Shown here: in pieces, positions 1-7,041 of the stretch
Position numbering within the stretch: the stretch's first letter is position 1
Layout: each line of letters begins with the position of its first letter
DNA from: Pseudolachnospira sp051055405
GTDB taxonomy: Bacteria > Bacillota > Clostridia > Lachnospirales > Lachnospiraceae
Length of the DNA: 64,000 nucleotides
Reading direction: 5' to 3'
NCBI RefSeq assembly: GCF_051055405.1
Contig: NZ_CP167068.1
Coordinates: 1,860,001 to 1,924,000 of the forward strand
Made by a program: the position numbers and the translations under genes
The notes under the pieces: generated by a model
What the model was told of the DNA's origin: nothing
Databases searched by the model: none
Seen by the model: only the letters and a program-made list of their open reading frames with translations

Positions 1-482
1 TAAATCGTATGAAATAATCTCATTTGTATTCATATCTAAAATCGGAGAAATATAGCATTTTCCCCATGAAAAACGAAACTGTGATACATCCGTTGTCCAT
101 TTTTGTAATGGTGCGGTTGTACTGAAATCTCTATTTATGAGATTGTCTGCAATCTTCCCAACTTTGCCTTTATAAGAATGGTATTTTTCCTTAGGGCGTT
201 TTCCTAACAGTCCCATACTATGCATAAGCCGCTGAACGCGCTTGTGATTGACTTTATATCCTTTGTTCACCAGTTCTTTATGTATGCGGCGAACACCATA
301 TCTGCCTTTGTTTTTTTTGAAAATATCTTTGATTTTATCTGCCAACTCCCTATTTCTCAACTCTACAGAATCTGTTTTGCTTAGCTCAAAATAATAGGTT
401 GATTTTGCCATTTCCATTGCTTTTAAAAGGTGTTTTAATTGGTATCCTTTTTCTCGGAGTTCTTTGATGATTGCTGCTTTTT
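1..482 (-). CDS. IS3-family transposase OrfB (DDE integrase), partial
   Basis: This is the catalytic half of an IS3 transposase. It reads in the -1 frame relative to orfA and probably joins it by programmed slippage at the A-run followed by G at about 477-482. A stand-alone ATG is also present at 417 or 411. The frame is open to the window edge. It shows the HTH_21-like segment (GRYGVRRIHKELVNKGY, then RVQRLMHSMGL) and the beginning of the RNase-H fold with the first catalytic Asp in WTTDVSQF. The remaining D and E residues would lie outside the window, so activity cannot be judged. Confidence 0.8.
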
Positions 483-1013
483 CGCCTTGAGTAGCGCAGC
501 TTGCTTTTCTTCTCTCAAGGCGATCTCTTTTTTTATTACTTCATTTTCTGCTTTAATATATTCATTTTCAGCTCTCAGACGTATCAATTCTTCCCGTTCC
601 GTTTCGTCAAGTGGCCTGGGATTATTAATATTTACCTTTTTCGTTTTCATTTGAGGCTCCTTAGTTGGGCGACCTTTTTTTCTGTTTACCAGACCATTAT
701 AGCCCTTTGTCTTATATTTTTGAACCCATTGATAAAGCAGTCCGCCAGTAATACCTGATGAAAATGCTGCATCTTGTAAAGAACGACCTGCAAGGACTTG
801 AGAAACTATTTCAAGTTTTTGTTCTGGTGTCCAATTTTTATTAAAGTTTTTATGTTTTAATACTTCTGGTCCATTAGTATCTTCCATTCTTACCCACCGT
901 CGTATCATATCATGGAAATTTTTTGGTTCTTTAATTCCAATGGGAGTTTCAGGCCATCGGCCCTGACGATACAATTCAATACATTTTCTTTTGTACTCAT
1001 AAGAGTAACGCAT
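435..1013 (-). CDS. IS3-family transposase OrfA (helix-turn-helix protein)
   Basis: OrfA, 192 aa, is the DNA-binding half of the insertion sequence. Two helix-turn-helix repeats are visible: YSYEYKRKCIELYRQGRW near the N-terminus and WTPEQKLEIVSQVLAGRS at about residues 60-80. A basic hinge (RKKGRPTKEP) follows, then a heptad-rich C-terminus (about residues 135-175, with alternating E/L/I) that fits a leucine-zipper oligomerisation helix. The Lys-rich end overlaps orfB in the -1 frame. Translation starts just inside the inverted end of the element. The frame is intact. Confidence 0.85.
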   Translation of the reverse strand: MRYSYEYKRKCIELYRQGRWPETPIGIKEPKNFHDMIRRWVRMEDTNGPEVLKHKNFNKNWTPEQKLEIVSQVLAGRSLQDAAFSSGITGGLLYQWVQKYKTKGYNGLVNRKKGRPTKEPQMKTKKVNINNPRPLDETEREELIRLRAENEYIKAENEVIKKEIALREEKQAALLKAKKQQSSKNSEKKDTN

Positions 1014-1111
1014 AAAAATACCCTCCTTACTGGTTTTGTCCAGTAAAGAGGGTACATATCAGACGAGGGCGCTACTTTTTGCGTGTAACTAAAACAACAT
1101 AAATAGTTATA

Positions 1112-1384
1112 CTACATTCCGAATAAGTCTGAGTGTGTCCCGGTTCGGTATAGTAAAAGCTCGCTCTCATCCTGACGATAAATCAATAGCCAGTCCGGTT
1201 CTATGTGACATTCTCGATAGCCAACATAATTACCTCCTAAGTTATGATCAGCATTTTTCGGAGGCAGTGCATTTGGAATTCGTAATATATCGATTACTTG
1301 CTGTAGTCGTTCCATCTTACAATGACGTTTGATACAAGTTTTGAAATCTTTTTTGAATTTAGTAGAATATCTGACATCAAGCAT
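1112..1384 (-). CDS. YafQ-like type II toxin (RelE/ParE superfamily mRNA interferase)
   Basis: A 90-aa protein with the YafQ layout: an N-terminal basic helix (YSTKFKKDFKTCIKRH), a central LGGNYVGYRECHIEPDWLLIYR strand region and a C-terminal LLLYRTGTHSDLFGM. In YafQ the His, Asp and Phe of the last segment and upstream His residues form the ribosome-dependent endonuclease site, and equivalents are present here. It follows the antitoxin gene by two bases, so the pair is one transcription unit. It sits directly beside an insertion sequence, a common place for such modules. The family call is firm; activity is not shown. Confidence 0.85.
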   Translation of the reverse strand: MLDVRYSTKFKKDFKTCIKRHCKMERLQQVIDILRIPNALPPKNADHNLGGNYVGYRECHIEPDWLLIYRQDESELLLYRTGTHSDLFGM

Positions 1385-1386
1385 TG

Positions 1387-1605
1387 TTAATTCTCCATTA
1401 ACTCGGCAAAAAGTTGTTCTGTAGAACCCGCAAAATGATGGCCTCCGCCGCTGTCTAGTTCAGCAAAGGCTTCTAGCGTTTCCATGTTTGGCATTTTGTC
1501 TGGAACAGCCGCCCCTTGTAAGTATGAAATAACATAAAATAGACGATTTTCCGGTATCTGATCAATGAGATTTTTAGCAAATTCGCGATTACTCATGGTA
1601 TGCAC
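1387..1605 (-). CDS. Antitoxin partner of the YafQ-like toxin
   Basis: A 72-aa acidic protein immediately upstream of the toxin gene and probably co-transcribed with it. The start (MHTMSNREFAKNLIDQIPENRLFYVISYL) is a short helical segment that may be the dimer/DNA-binding part. The acidic C-terminus (LDSGGGHHFAGSTEQLFAELMEN) fits an extended tail that wraps the toxin. I recognise the N-terminal pattern from small Clostridia antitoxins rather than from classical RelB/DinJ. The assignment therefore rests mainly on position and size. An alternative start is the Met at residue 4. Confidence 0.7.
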   Translation of the reverse strand: MHTMSNREFAKNLIDQIPENRLFYVISYLQGAAVPDKMPNMETLEAFAELDSGGGHHFAGSTEQLFAELMEN

Positions 1606-1666
1606 TTCCTTTCGTGGTTATTGTATGCAGAGTCTAGGCAGATTATTAGATTCTATACTATGTAAA

Positions 1667-1876
1667 TTATATAATAGTTCCATCGTCAAAAACAAATTCG
1701 GCACGCCATGTGCAACCCAAAATGGACGCAATTTGTTCAAGTTCCTCTTTAGTCAGAGTATTTCGTTTTACTTTCTGATTTAGATTTGAAGGGGTAGTTC
1801 CAATTTTTCGAGCTAGCTCTGCTTGGCTCATTCCCTTATATGATAAGGCCATGTTTAGTTTTTGCGCGATTGTCAC
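1667..1876 (-). CDS. XRE-family (Cro/CI-type) transcriptional repressor
   Basis: A 69-aa single-domain DNA-binding protein. The helix-turn-helix is clear: MALSYKGMSQAELARKIG, then TTPSNLNQKVKRNTL. The GTG at 1876 is chosen because a GGAGGTG ribosome-binding site lies seven bases upstream. An upstream in-frame ATG at 1951 would extend the protein through its own promoter. It is divergent from the phage-like gene at 2153, and three copies of a 12-bp half-site lie in the intervening promoters, so it probably represses both. This resembles a phage immunity or plasmid-control repressor without a dimerisation or cleavage domain. Confidence 0.85.
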   Translation of the reverse strand: MTIAQKLNMALSYKGMSQAELARKIGTTPSNLNQKVKRNTLTKEELEQIASILGCTWRAEFVFDDGTII

Positions 1877-1897
1877 AGTGTCACCTCCATTTTTAAT

Positions 1898-1926
1898 ATT
1901 ATATAGCAAAAAATTGATAAAATCAA
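1898..1926 (-). promoter_or_regulatory. Sigma-A promoter of the XRE repressor
   Basis: On the minus strand TTGATT (1926-1921), a 17-base spacer and a perfect TATAAT (1903-1898) precede the GTG start at 1876. The -10 element overlaps the half-site TTATATAGCAAA at 1899-1910, as expected for autorepression. Confidence 0.75.
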
Positions 1927-1996
1927 GCATAAGATTAAAATTATACAGCAAATACTATTAGAAAATGCTTGACAACGTTTAGCGTTTGCTGTATAA
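1899..1996. promoter_or_regulatory. Three-half-site operator between divergent promoters
   Basis: TTATATAGCAAA (1899-1910), TTATACAGCAAA (1941-1952) and the exact reverse complement TTTGCTGTATAA (1985-1996). The outer copies overlap the two -10 boxes and the central one lies between the promoters. This arrangement suits an XRE repressor controlling both directions. Confidence 0.7.
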
Positions 1997-1997
1997 T
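1969..1997 (+). promoter_or_regulatory. Consensus sigma-A promoter of the phage-like gene
   Basis: TTGACA (1969-1974), 17 bases, TATAAT (1992-1997): a full consensus promoter directed at the gene starting at 2153. A transcript would carry about 150 bases of untranslated leader. The -10 box lies inside an operator half-site, so strength is presumably balanced by tight repression. Confidence 0.85.
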
Positions 1998-2152
1998 AAG
2001 GTATATCAAATAGAGAGCAACCGGAAAAAGACGTAAAAGCGTCCCAGGCCGAAAGCGTCCGATACTCCCAACCATATACCTGTGAAACGCTCAAGGGTAG
2101 GTCAGTCATAGCCAGGAAGATGATGGGAGGGTTGCAAAAAGGAGGTATCCCG

Positions 2153-2428
2153 ATGGGAGAAAGAGCATTAGAAAACAGAGTGAAGAAGCTGAAAGAAATC
2201 GAAGCACAGGTGAAGGCCCTGGAAGAACAGGCCGAAGCCCTGAAAGCTGAGATCAAACAAGACATGGAACAGAAAGGGCAGGAGGAAATAAAAGCCGGTT
2301 CCTTTGTGGTCAGGTGGAAAACCATCATTTCCAGTAAGTTTGACAGCAAGACATTCAAAGCAGAGCACGAAGCACTTTACAACCAATATGCCCGTCAGAT
2401 TAGCGGCAGGCGGTTCACAGTGGCATAA
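2153..2428 (+). CDS. Small coiled-coil phage-like protein, unknown function
   Basis: A 91-aa protein; the start at 2153 is preceded by GGAGG with a seven-base gap, better than the in-frame ATG at 2120. Residues 1-45 are a highly charged coiled coil (heptads in KLKEIEAQVKALEEQAEAL). The rest is a compact basic segment (GSFVVRWKTIISSKFDSKTF, ending YARQISGRRFTVA). Similar small proteins occur in Lachnospiraceae prophage recombination regions, which I recall as a pattern without a firm family name. It is the first gene behind the divergent repressor promoter. Function is not assigned. Confidence 0.65.
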   Translation: MGERALENRVKKLKEIEAQVKALEEQAEALKAEIKQDMEQKGQEEIKAGSFVVRWKTIISSKFDSKTFKAEHEALYNQYARQISGRRFTVA

Positions 2429-2434
2429 AAAAGA

Positions 2435-2466
2435 GCCCTTACCAGAGCGGCCACTCTGATAGGGGC
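2435..2466 (+). terminator. Hairpin after the phage-like gene
   Basis: Arms GCCCTTACCAGAG (2435-2447) and CTCTGATAGGGGC (2454-2466) pair almost completely. No U-tract follows, so this may be a weak terminator or an RNA-processing hairpin. Confidence 0.45.
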
Positions 2467-2537
2467 AATTACCCAAAACTAGACTTAAGGGTGGTTTGAT
2501 TATACCATATCAGCCGCCCAGATGTAAAGGAGGCAAT

Positions 2538-2774
2538 ATGGAAAAGTGGAATAAACTGCGGGATGTGATCGCAGAGCTCCGCGACATGCAGGAACGGGCC
2601 TGGATTCCTATCTTGGCGTTGGTGGAAGATTATTTCAGTATTACGGATGAAACGGCAATTTTAAAGTTTCATGATCGGGCGCGGGTGCAATGTGATATCG
2701 CCCACGATTATATTTTTCGAGTAGGGGAACTAACAAGTGAAGCATATGGAATATTGGCTGGGCAGGGGGTATGA
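2538..2774 (+). CDS. Small hypothetical protein of the accessory island
   Basis: A 78-aa, probably all-helical protein (MEKWNKLRDVIAELRDMQER, then an acidic stretch containing YFSITDETAI). The start at 2538 has an AGGAGG site five bases upstream; an earlier in-frame start at 2496 lacks one. It overlaps the next gene by four bases (ATGA), so the two are translationally coupled. I do not recognise the family. It is probably expressed from the same rightward promoter as the gene at 2153. Confidence 0.55.
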   Translation: MEKWNKLRDVIAELRDMQERAWIPILALVEDYFSITDETAILKFHDRARVQCDIAHDYIFRVGELTSEAYGILAGQGV

Positions 2775-3019
2775 GAAAATCAGAATTGCTCCAAGAACTT
2801 GTGAGACATGCAGGAACGCTAAGTAAAATTCGTTTGAAGCAGCTTTATGAGATCATGGAGTTCTTCCGCAAGGCGGCCAATCCACAAGAATGTAAAACTT
2901 TAACAGATGTAGAATGGTTAAAAATGTTATTGATTATAGGTATCCTGCGTTTAAACGATGCTGAGCAATTAGGGCATCTGCATAGCTTACTTATGTGGAG
3001 GAAGAAGCAGGAGGCGTGA
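2771..3019 (+). CDS. Small hypothetical helical protein
   Basis: An 82-aa protein that overlaps the previous gene by ATGA. The sequence is helical and amphipathic (MRKSELLQELVRHAGTLSKI, then LKQLYEIMEFFRKA) with a Leu-rich centre (WLKMLLIIGILRLN). There are no recognisable catalytic motifs and no signal sequence; the hydrophobic run is too short for a confident membrane helix. As the last gene before tRNA-Thr it may be part of a decayed integrated element. Its coupling to the upstream gene suggests a joint role. Confidence 0.55.
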   Translation: MRKSELLQELVRHAGTLSKIRLKQLYEIMEFFRKAANPQECKTLTDVEWLKMLLIIGILRLNDAEQLGHLHSLLMWRKKQEA

Positions 3020-3276
3020 TTCGATCAGAAAATCGACTACGAATAATAGGGGCTCAGATTCTTTTGTCTGAATTGGCATGTTAAGAAATGTTAATGCCAA
3101 GCCGTCTATGCGGCGGGGTTGGAGTTGGGACGTTTAACCATTCCTGGACATGCTGGAAAATGCTAGAAAGTGTCCTTCTGCCATCGACTGAAAATATAAA
3201 ACAATTTTCAATAAACACCAAATAAACACCAAAGGCCTAATTTGCCCCCATTTTTCGGGAGCTTACTTTTGGCAAT
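3020..3276. other. Gene-free stretch at the island/tRNA junction
   Basis: I see no gene in these roughly 260 bases. They are AT-rich towards the right, with a short direct repeat of AATAAACACCAA near 3213-3232. The position between phage-like genes and the 3' side of tRNA-Thr would suit a former attachment site, but the duplicated tRNA fragment needed to prove that was not found in the window. Confidence 0.4.
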
Positions 3277-3314
3277 AAAAAAGCCAGAACCCACGCTTTC
3301 ACGTGTTTTCTGGC
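3277..3314 (-). terminator. Intrinsic terminator of tRNA-Thr
   Basis: On the minus strand GCCAGAA (3314-3308) pairs with TTCTGGC (3289-3283), with an inner CACG/CGTG pairing, followed by six U residues (3282-3277). It lies directly behind the tRNA. Confidence 0.85.
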
Positions 3315-3318
3315 AATC

Positions 3319-3391
<73 letters not shown>

Positions 3392-3433
3392 AACCTCTGC
3401 AACCGTTCTAGTCCGATTGCGTCAACATGACAT

Positions 3434-3462
3434 AATATACTATAAACCAACGGGTTTGTCAA
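3434..3462 (-). promoter_or_regulatory. Promoter of tRNA-Thr
   Basis: On the minus strand TTGACA (3462-3457), a 17-base spacer and TATATT (3439-3434) stand about 43 bases upstream of the mature tRNA 5' end. Confidence 0.85.
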
Positions 3463-3496
3463 GCGTTAAATTTCCCTATATCACCATAATTTTTTT

Positions 3497-3679
3497 CTAC
3501 ATCTGCTTTCTCACCACGCGGTACTCGTCCCCCATCTGGAAATAGGGACATTCCCGCGTATCCCCCCGCAGAAACCTTGCCATCTCATCTTCATCCAGAC
3601 TCATCACGCAGGAATAGCACTCAAACTCCTCATCGTATTCATAGTTGGCACAGTATTCACATCCGCCGGTATTTTTCAT
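3497..3679 (-). CDS. Small Cys-rich protein (DUF6472-like)
   Basis: A 60-aa acidic protein with four early Cys residues in two CxxC pairs (CEYC at 7-10, CYSC at 21-24) and a further Cys in CPYF, a pattern suggesting one bound zinc. It ends GDEYRVVRKQM. I recall this small family in Lachnospiraceae as DUF6472, always near rlmB or similar genes. It starts nine bases after rlmB and is the last gene of the cysE-cysS-mrnC-rlmB run, so it is probably co-transcribed. Function is unknown. Confidence 0.75.
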   Translation of the reverse strand: MKNTGGCEYCANYEYDEEFECYSCVMSLDEDEMARFLRGDTRECPYFQMGDEYRVVRKQM

Positions 3680-3688
3680 TTTATCCCT

Positions 3689-4429
3689 CTATCCCAAACG
3701 CTGGCGCACGATCTCATAGGCCAGAACCCCTGCCGCTACCGAAGCGTTCAGGGAATCGATATCACCCTTCATTGGAATCGATGCAATCATATCGCAGTGC
3801 TCCCTCACCAACCTGGATACGCCGTCGCCCTCATTTCCAATCACAAGCCCGATCGGCCCCTTCAGATTCATACGATACATCAATTCGCCTTCCATATCCG
3901 CGCAGACAAACCAAAGCCCTTTTTCCTTTAAATCTTCCATGGTCTTCGTCAAATTCGTCACTTTCGCTACCGGCGTATAATTCAGCGCGCCCGCCGAAGT
4001 TTTCGCCACGGTTCCAGTCAGGCCAACCGCCCGGTTTTTCGGGATAATAACCCCGTGGGCCCCAGCTAGATTCGCTGTCCGGATAATCGCTCCTAAATTG
4101 TGAGGATCTTCAATGCCATCTAAAAGAAGCAAAAACGGCGGCTCTCCCTTTTCCTTTGCCAATTCCAGCATATCCTCCACCGAAGCGTATTCATAAGCCG
4201 CTGCATAGGCAATCACACCCTGATGCTTTCCGGTCTCAGACATTCCATCCAACCGTTCTTTTGATACAAACTTGACGATGGTTCCCCTCTTCTTCGCCTC
4301 GCGCAAAACCGTTTGAATCGGCCCATCCTGGCATTTTTCCTGAACAAAAACCTTATCGATCGACCTGCCGGATCGGAAAGCCTCTATGACCGCGTTGCGG
4401 CCTTCTATGGTATATTCTTCCATTCTCAT
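3689..4429 (-). CDS. 23S rRNA (guanosine-2'-O-)-methyltransferase RlmB
   Basis: A SPOUT-class methyltransferase that modifies G2251 in the peptidyl-transferase P loop of 23S rRNA. The 246-aa length fits the family. An N-terminal substrate-binding domain (starts EEYTIEGRNAVIEAFRSG) is followed by the knotted catalytic domain: DGIEDPHNLGAIIRTANLAG, GLVIGNEGDGVSRLV and SLNASVAAGVLAYEIVRQR are the three SpoU motifs with the Arg, Glu and Asn involved in S-adenosylmethionine use. It overlaps mrnC by ATGA and is therefore translationally coupled. Confidence 0.95.
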   Translation of the reverse strand: MRMEEYTIEGRNAVIEAFRSGRSIDKVFVQEKCQDGPIQTVLREAKKRGTIVKFVSKERLDGMSETGKHQGVIAYAAAYEYASVEDMLELAKEKGEPPFLLLLDGIEDPHNLGAIIRTANLAGAHGVIIPKNRAVGLTGTVAKTSAGALNYTPVAKVTNLTKTMEDLKEKGLWFVCADMEGELMYRMNLKGPIGLVIGNEGDGVSRLVREHCDMIASIPMKGDIDSLNASVAAGVLAYEIVRQRLG

Positions 4430-4836
4430 AACATCTCCAATCCCTGACGGATCAAAGCAATCATCCGCTCTTCCTGCCCACTCAAATAGAGATATCCCAT
4501 CAACGCCTCAAAGCCAGTAGCCCTCCGGTAATCTCCCGTAGTCGCGTGCTTCGCCGTGGTGGCCGGATGGGCGTTTCGCCCTCTCCGGTACACCATAATT
4601 TCCTCTTCCGTCAAATATTCCGCTAGTAATTCCGCCATCTTGGACTGAGTTTCCGCCTTTACCAGCTTACTGGTGGCCAGATGGAGCTGCTTCGGAGGCC
4701 GACTCCCCTGCTCCACGATCTTTGTCCGAATGACCAACTCATAAACCGCATCTCCAAGAAAAGCCAAAGTCAAAGGGGAATACGTCCGGACATCTCCGCC
4801 CGGAAGCGCAAACGACGCCCTTATGCTTTCTTCCAT
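4426..4836 (-). CDS. Mini-ribonuclease 3 (MrnC)
   Basis: A dimeric RNase III catalytic domain without a dsRNA-binding domain. In Bacillus it matures the 3' and 5' ends of 23S rRNA. The 136-aa length is typical. The signature LTLAFLGDAVYELVIRTKI near residue 22 contains the catalytic Asp, and the second acidic group sits in GYLYLSGQEERM near the C-terminus. It lies between cysS (16-base overlap) and rlmB (4-base overlap), the order seen in many Firmicutes, and joins rRNA maturation to rRNA methylation. Confidence 0.95.
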   Translation of the reverse strand: MEESIRASFALPGGDVRTYSPLTLAFLGDAVYELVIRTKIVEQGSRPPKQLHLATSKLVKAETQSKMAELLAEYLTEEEIMVYRRGRNAHPATTAKHATTGDYRRATGFEALMGYLYLSGQEERMIALIRQGLEML

Positions 4837-6221
4837 TTTACGCCTTCTCTGGTATCTTCCAAAAGAATGCCTTTTTCCGCCAGCTGATCCCGAATCTCAT
4901 CCGCACGGGCGAAATTCTTTGCCTTTCTTGCCGCCTGACGCTCTTCAATCAAAGCTTCAATATCCGCATCCAGCAATTCTTCCTTCTTCTGGGTCACAAT
5001 TCCCAAAATTTCACAAAGCATCTCCAAGTTTTGGGAGAGATACGCGGCAAATTCTTTTCCAATTCCAGCAGCCATCGAAGTATTGGCATACTTCACCAAT
5101 TCAAATACCGCGGAAATCGCATCCGCCGTATTGAAATCATCGTCCATGGCAGCATCGAATTTCTCTACATAAGCGTCCACCGATGCTTTCTCGTCTGCCG
5201 TCATCGGCTTCTCCGCGACCCGTTCCTTTTCTTCCTGCAGCTTCTGCGCCGCCGTCACGATACGCTCCAGTCCATTTTTTGCAGCTTCCATCAAATCCGC
5301 GCTGAAATTAAGCGGACTGCGGTAATGGGCGCTCAACATAAAGAAACGCAGCACCTGTAAATCATAGTTCTCGCTGATGTCACGCACGGTAAAAAAGTTC
5401 CCCAGAGACTTGGACATCTTCTTATTGTCAATATTTAGAAAAGCATTGTGCATCCAGTAGCGGGCAAACTCTGTCCCGCTGGCCGCTTCGCTCTGGGCAA
5501 TCTCATTTTCATGGTGCGGGAAAACCAAGTCCTCTCCGCCGCCATGGATATCAATCTGATCTCCCAGATACTTTTTCGACATGACCGAGCACTCGATATG
5601 CCAACCTGGACGGCCCTGGCACCAGGGAGACTCCCAGTAAGGCTCCCCTTCCTTTTTCGGCTTCCACAGCACAAAATCCATCGGGTCTTCTTTCTGCTCT
5701 TCTCCAGTCACCAGAAGGGAACGGTTACCGGACTGAAGATCATCCAGGTTCTTTCCGGAAAGTTTTCCATAACCTTTAAATTTTCTTACGCGAAAATATA
5801 CCGTGCCGTCTTCCACCGCATAGGCGTACCCTTTTTCAATCAGGGTGGCAATCATATCGATCATGCCGCCGATCTCCTGAGTCGCCAGCGGATGCGTCGT
5901 AGCAGGGCGTACATTCATCCCTTCCATATCCTTTTTGCACTCGGCAATATACCGCTCCGAGATCACAGTAGAATCCACGCCTTCTTCCACTGCCTTTTTG
6001 ATAATCTTGTCGTCCACGTCGGTAAAGTTCGATACAAAATTTACCTGATAGTCTTTGTGCTCAAAATAGCGGCGCACCGTATCAAAAAAAATCATCGGAC
6101 GTGCATTGCCAATATGAATCAAATTGTAGACGGTCGGACCGCAGACATACATCCGCACTTTTCCCGGCTCAATCGGAATAAATTCTTCTTTTCTCCTTGT
6201 CAATGTATTATAAATCTTCAT
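4821..6221 (-). CDS. Cysteinyl-tRNA synthetase
   Basis: A class I synthetase of 466 aa that charges tRNA-Cys. The ATP-binding IHIGNARPMIFFD (HIGH type) and KKMSKSLGNF (KMSKS) are both present. The zinc that selects cysteine is held by Cys in MYVCGPT, Cys in the WCQGRPGWHIECSVM region and His of the downstream PHHENE motif. The ATG at 6221 is chosen because GGAGG lies six bases upstream, whereas the longer frame would add eight basic residues. It overlaps the end of cysE, coupling cysteine synthesis to its use. Confidence 0.97.
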   Translation of the reverse strand: MKIYNTLTRRKEEFIPIEPGKVRMYVCGPTVYNLIHIGNARPMIFFDTVRRYFEHKDYQVNFVSNFTDVDDKIIKKAVEEGVDSTVISERYIAECKKDMEGMNVRPATTHPLATQEIGGMIDMIATLIEKGYAYAVEDGTVYFRVRKFKGYGKLSGKNLDDLQSGNRSLLVTGEEQKEDPMDFVLWKPKKEGEPYWESPWCQGRPGWHIECSVMSKKYLGDQIDIHGGGEDLVFPHHENEIAQSEAASGTEFARYWMHNAFLNIDNKKMSKSLGNFFTVRDISENYDLQVLRFFMLSAHYRSPLNFSADLMEAAKNGLERIVTAAQKLQEEKERVAEKPMTADEKASVDAYVEKFDAAMDDDFNTADAISAVFELVKYANTSMAAGIGKEFAAYLSQNLEMLCEILGIVTQKKEELLDADIEALIEERQAARKAKNFARADEIRDQLAEKGILLEDTREGVKWKKA

Positions 6222-6933
6222 GGATTTCCTCCTTCTTTTCCTCAAACTCCTGGGAATCTTTCACTGAAAGCTGCTGTTCCATCCGTTCTATGGATGCTCT
6301 CAGCTGCTCATTTTCTCGTTTCAGCTGATCAATATCCGCTAAGACCGGATCCGGCAGATGCACCTGGTCCATATCGTCCCGCGGAATCCGTACATTGTCC
6401 TGCTTCACAATACGGCCCGGCACACCGACGACAGTGGAATTGGGCGGAACCGGCCTTAATACCACGCTTCCAGCGCCAATTTTTGAATTGGCCCCAATGG
6501 TAATCGACCCTAGGACCTTCGCACCAGAGCTCACCATGACATTATCCTCTAAGGTTGGATGACGCTTTCCGGTTTCTTTTCCCGTACCCCCCAGGGTTAC
6601 GCCCTGGAACAATGTTACATTGTCCCCGATAATCGTGGTCTCGCCAATCACCACACCATGGCCATGATCGATAAAAAATCCCTTTCCAATCCTAGCGCCC
6701 GGATGAATCTCTATCCCGGTTTTTCTGGCCGTTCTTTGAGAAATCCAACGTGCCAAGAAAAAATGTCTCTTTAAATATAGCTTATGGGCGGTTCGATAAT
6801 GCAGCATCGCCCGAAAACTAGGGTATAGCAAAACCTCCATCGGCGACTTGATCGCTGGGTCCCGCTCCCGAATAATCAAAAACTCATCCCTGATACGATG
6901 AATCCATCCCATTCTTTCTCTCCTTACATCCAA
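6208..6933 (-). CDS. Serine O-acetyltransferase
   Basis: CysE makes O-acetylserine from serine and acetyl-CoA, the committed step of cysteine synthesis. The 241 aa comprise an N-terminal helical part (MGWIHRIRDEFLIIRERDPA), the left-handed beta-helix of hexapeptide repeats (IEIHPGARIGKGFFIDHGHGV, then IGDNVTLFQGVTLGGTGK) and an unusually long charged tail (ADIDQLKRENEQLRASIER) that looks like a coiled coil. The catalytic His and Asp are in the GHG and neighbouring repeats. It is the first gene of the cysE-cysS-mrnC-rlmB unit. No T-box or S-box leader fits in the short upstream gap. Confidence 0.95.
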   Translation of the reverse strand: MDVRRERMGWIHRIRDEFLIIRERDPAIKSPMEVLLYPSFRAMLHYRTAHKLYLKRHFFLARWISQRTARKTGIEIHPGARIGKGFFIDHGHGVVIGETTIIGDNVTLFQGVTLGGTGKETGKRHPTLEDNVMVSSGAKVLGSITIGANSKIGAGSVVLRPVPPNSTVVGVPGRIVKQDNVRIPRDDMDQVHLPDPVLADIDQLKRENEQLRASIERMEQQLSVKDSQEFEEKKEEIHEDL

Positions 6934-6950
6934 TAACTATCGTTTGACGC

Positions 6951-7020
6951 AAAAACTGTCATTCCAGCAAAGCGTCCGAAACACCACGCGTCCCGCCCGC
7001 CTCGGCGCAGAATGACAGTT
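6951..7020 (-). terminator. Inverted repeat after glycyl-tRNA synthetase, probable terminator
   Basis: Perfect 11-bp arms, GAATGACAGTT at 7010-7020 and AACTGTCATTC at 6954-6964, enclose 45 GC-rich bases that can fold further. On the minus strand T residues follow (6955-6951). The long loop is unusual for a terminator. Confidence 0.5.
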
Positions 7021-7041
7021 CACTTTTCCTTCCGTTTCTTC

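Larger units (their letters stand above)
1..1056 (-). mobile_element. IS3-family (IS150-like) insertion sequence, partial
   Basis: The element consists of orfA and the start of a -1-shifted orfB, and runs off the left edge of the window. The outer end is placed at 1056 because the minus strand there begins TGTACCCTCTTTACTGG, which looks like an IS150-type terminal repeat. The other end and any target duplication lie outside the window, so the boundary is an inference. Just inside the end are near-perfect 13-bp arms (1021-1033 and 1040-1052) around a six-base loop, which could block outside transcription from entering the transposase genes. Confidence 0.8.

Noticed and set aside
5448..6503. 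351-codon open frame on the plus strand
   Set aside because: It lies antisense to cysS and cysE, which have full motif sets; composition is that of an inverted coding frame.
6934..7041. T-box or SAM riboswitch before cysE
   Set aside because: The gap is too short and shows only one inverted repeat that fits a terminator of the preceding gene.
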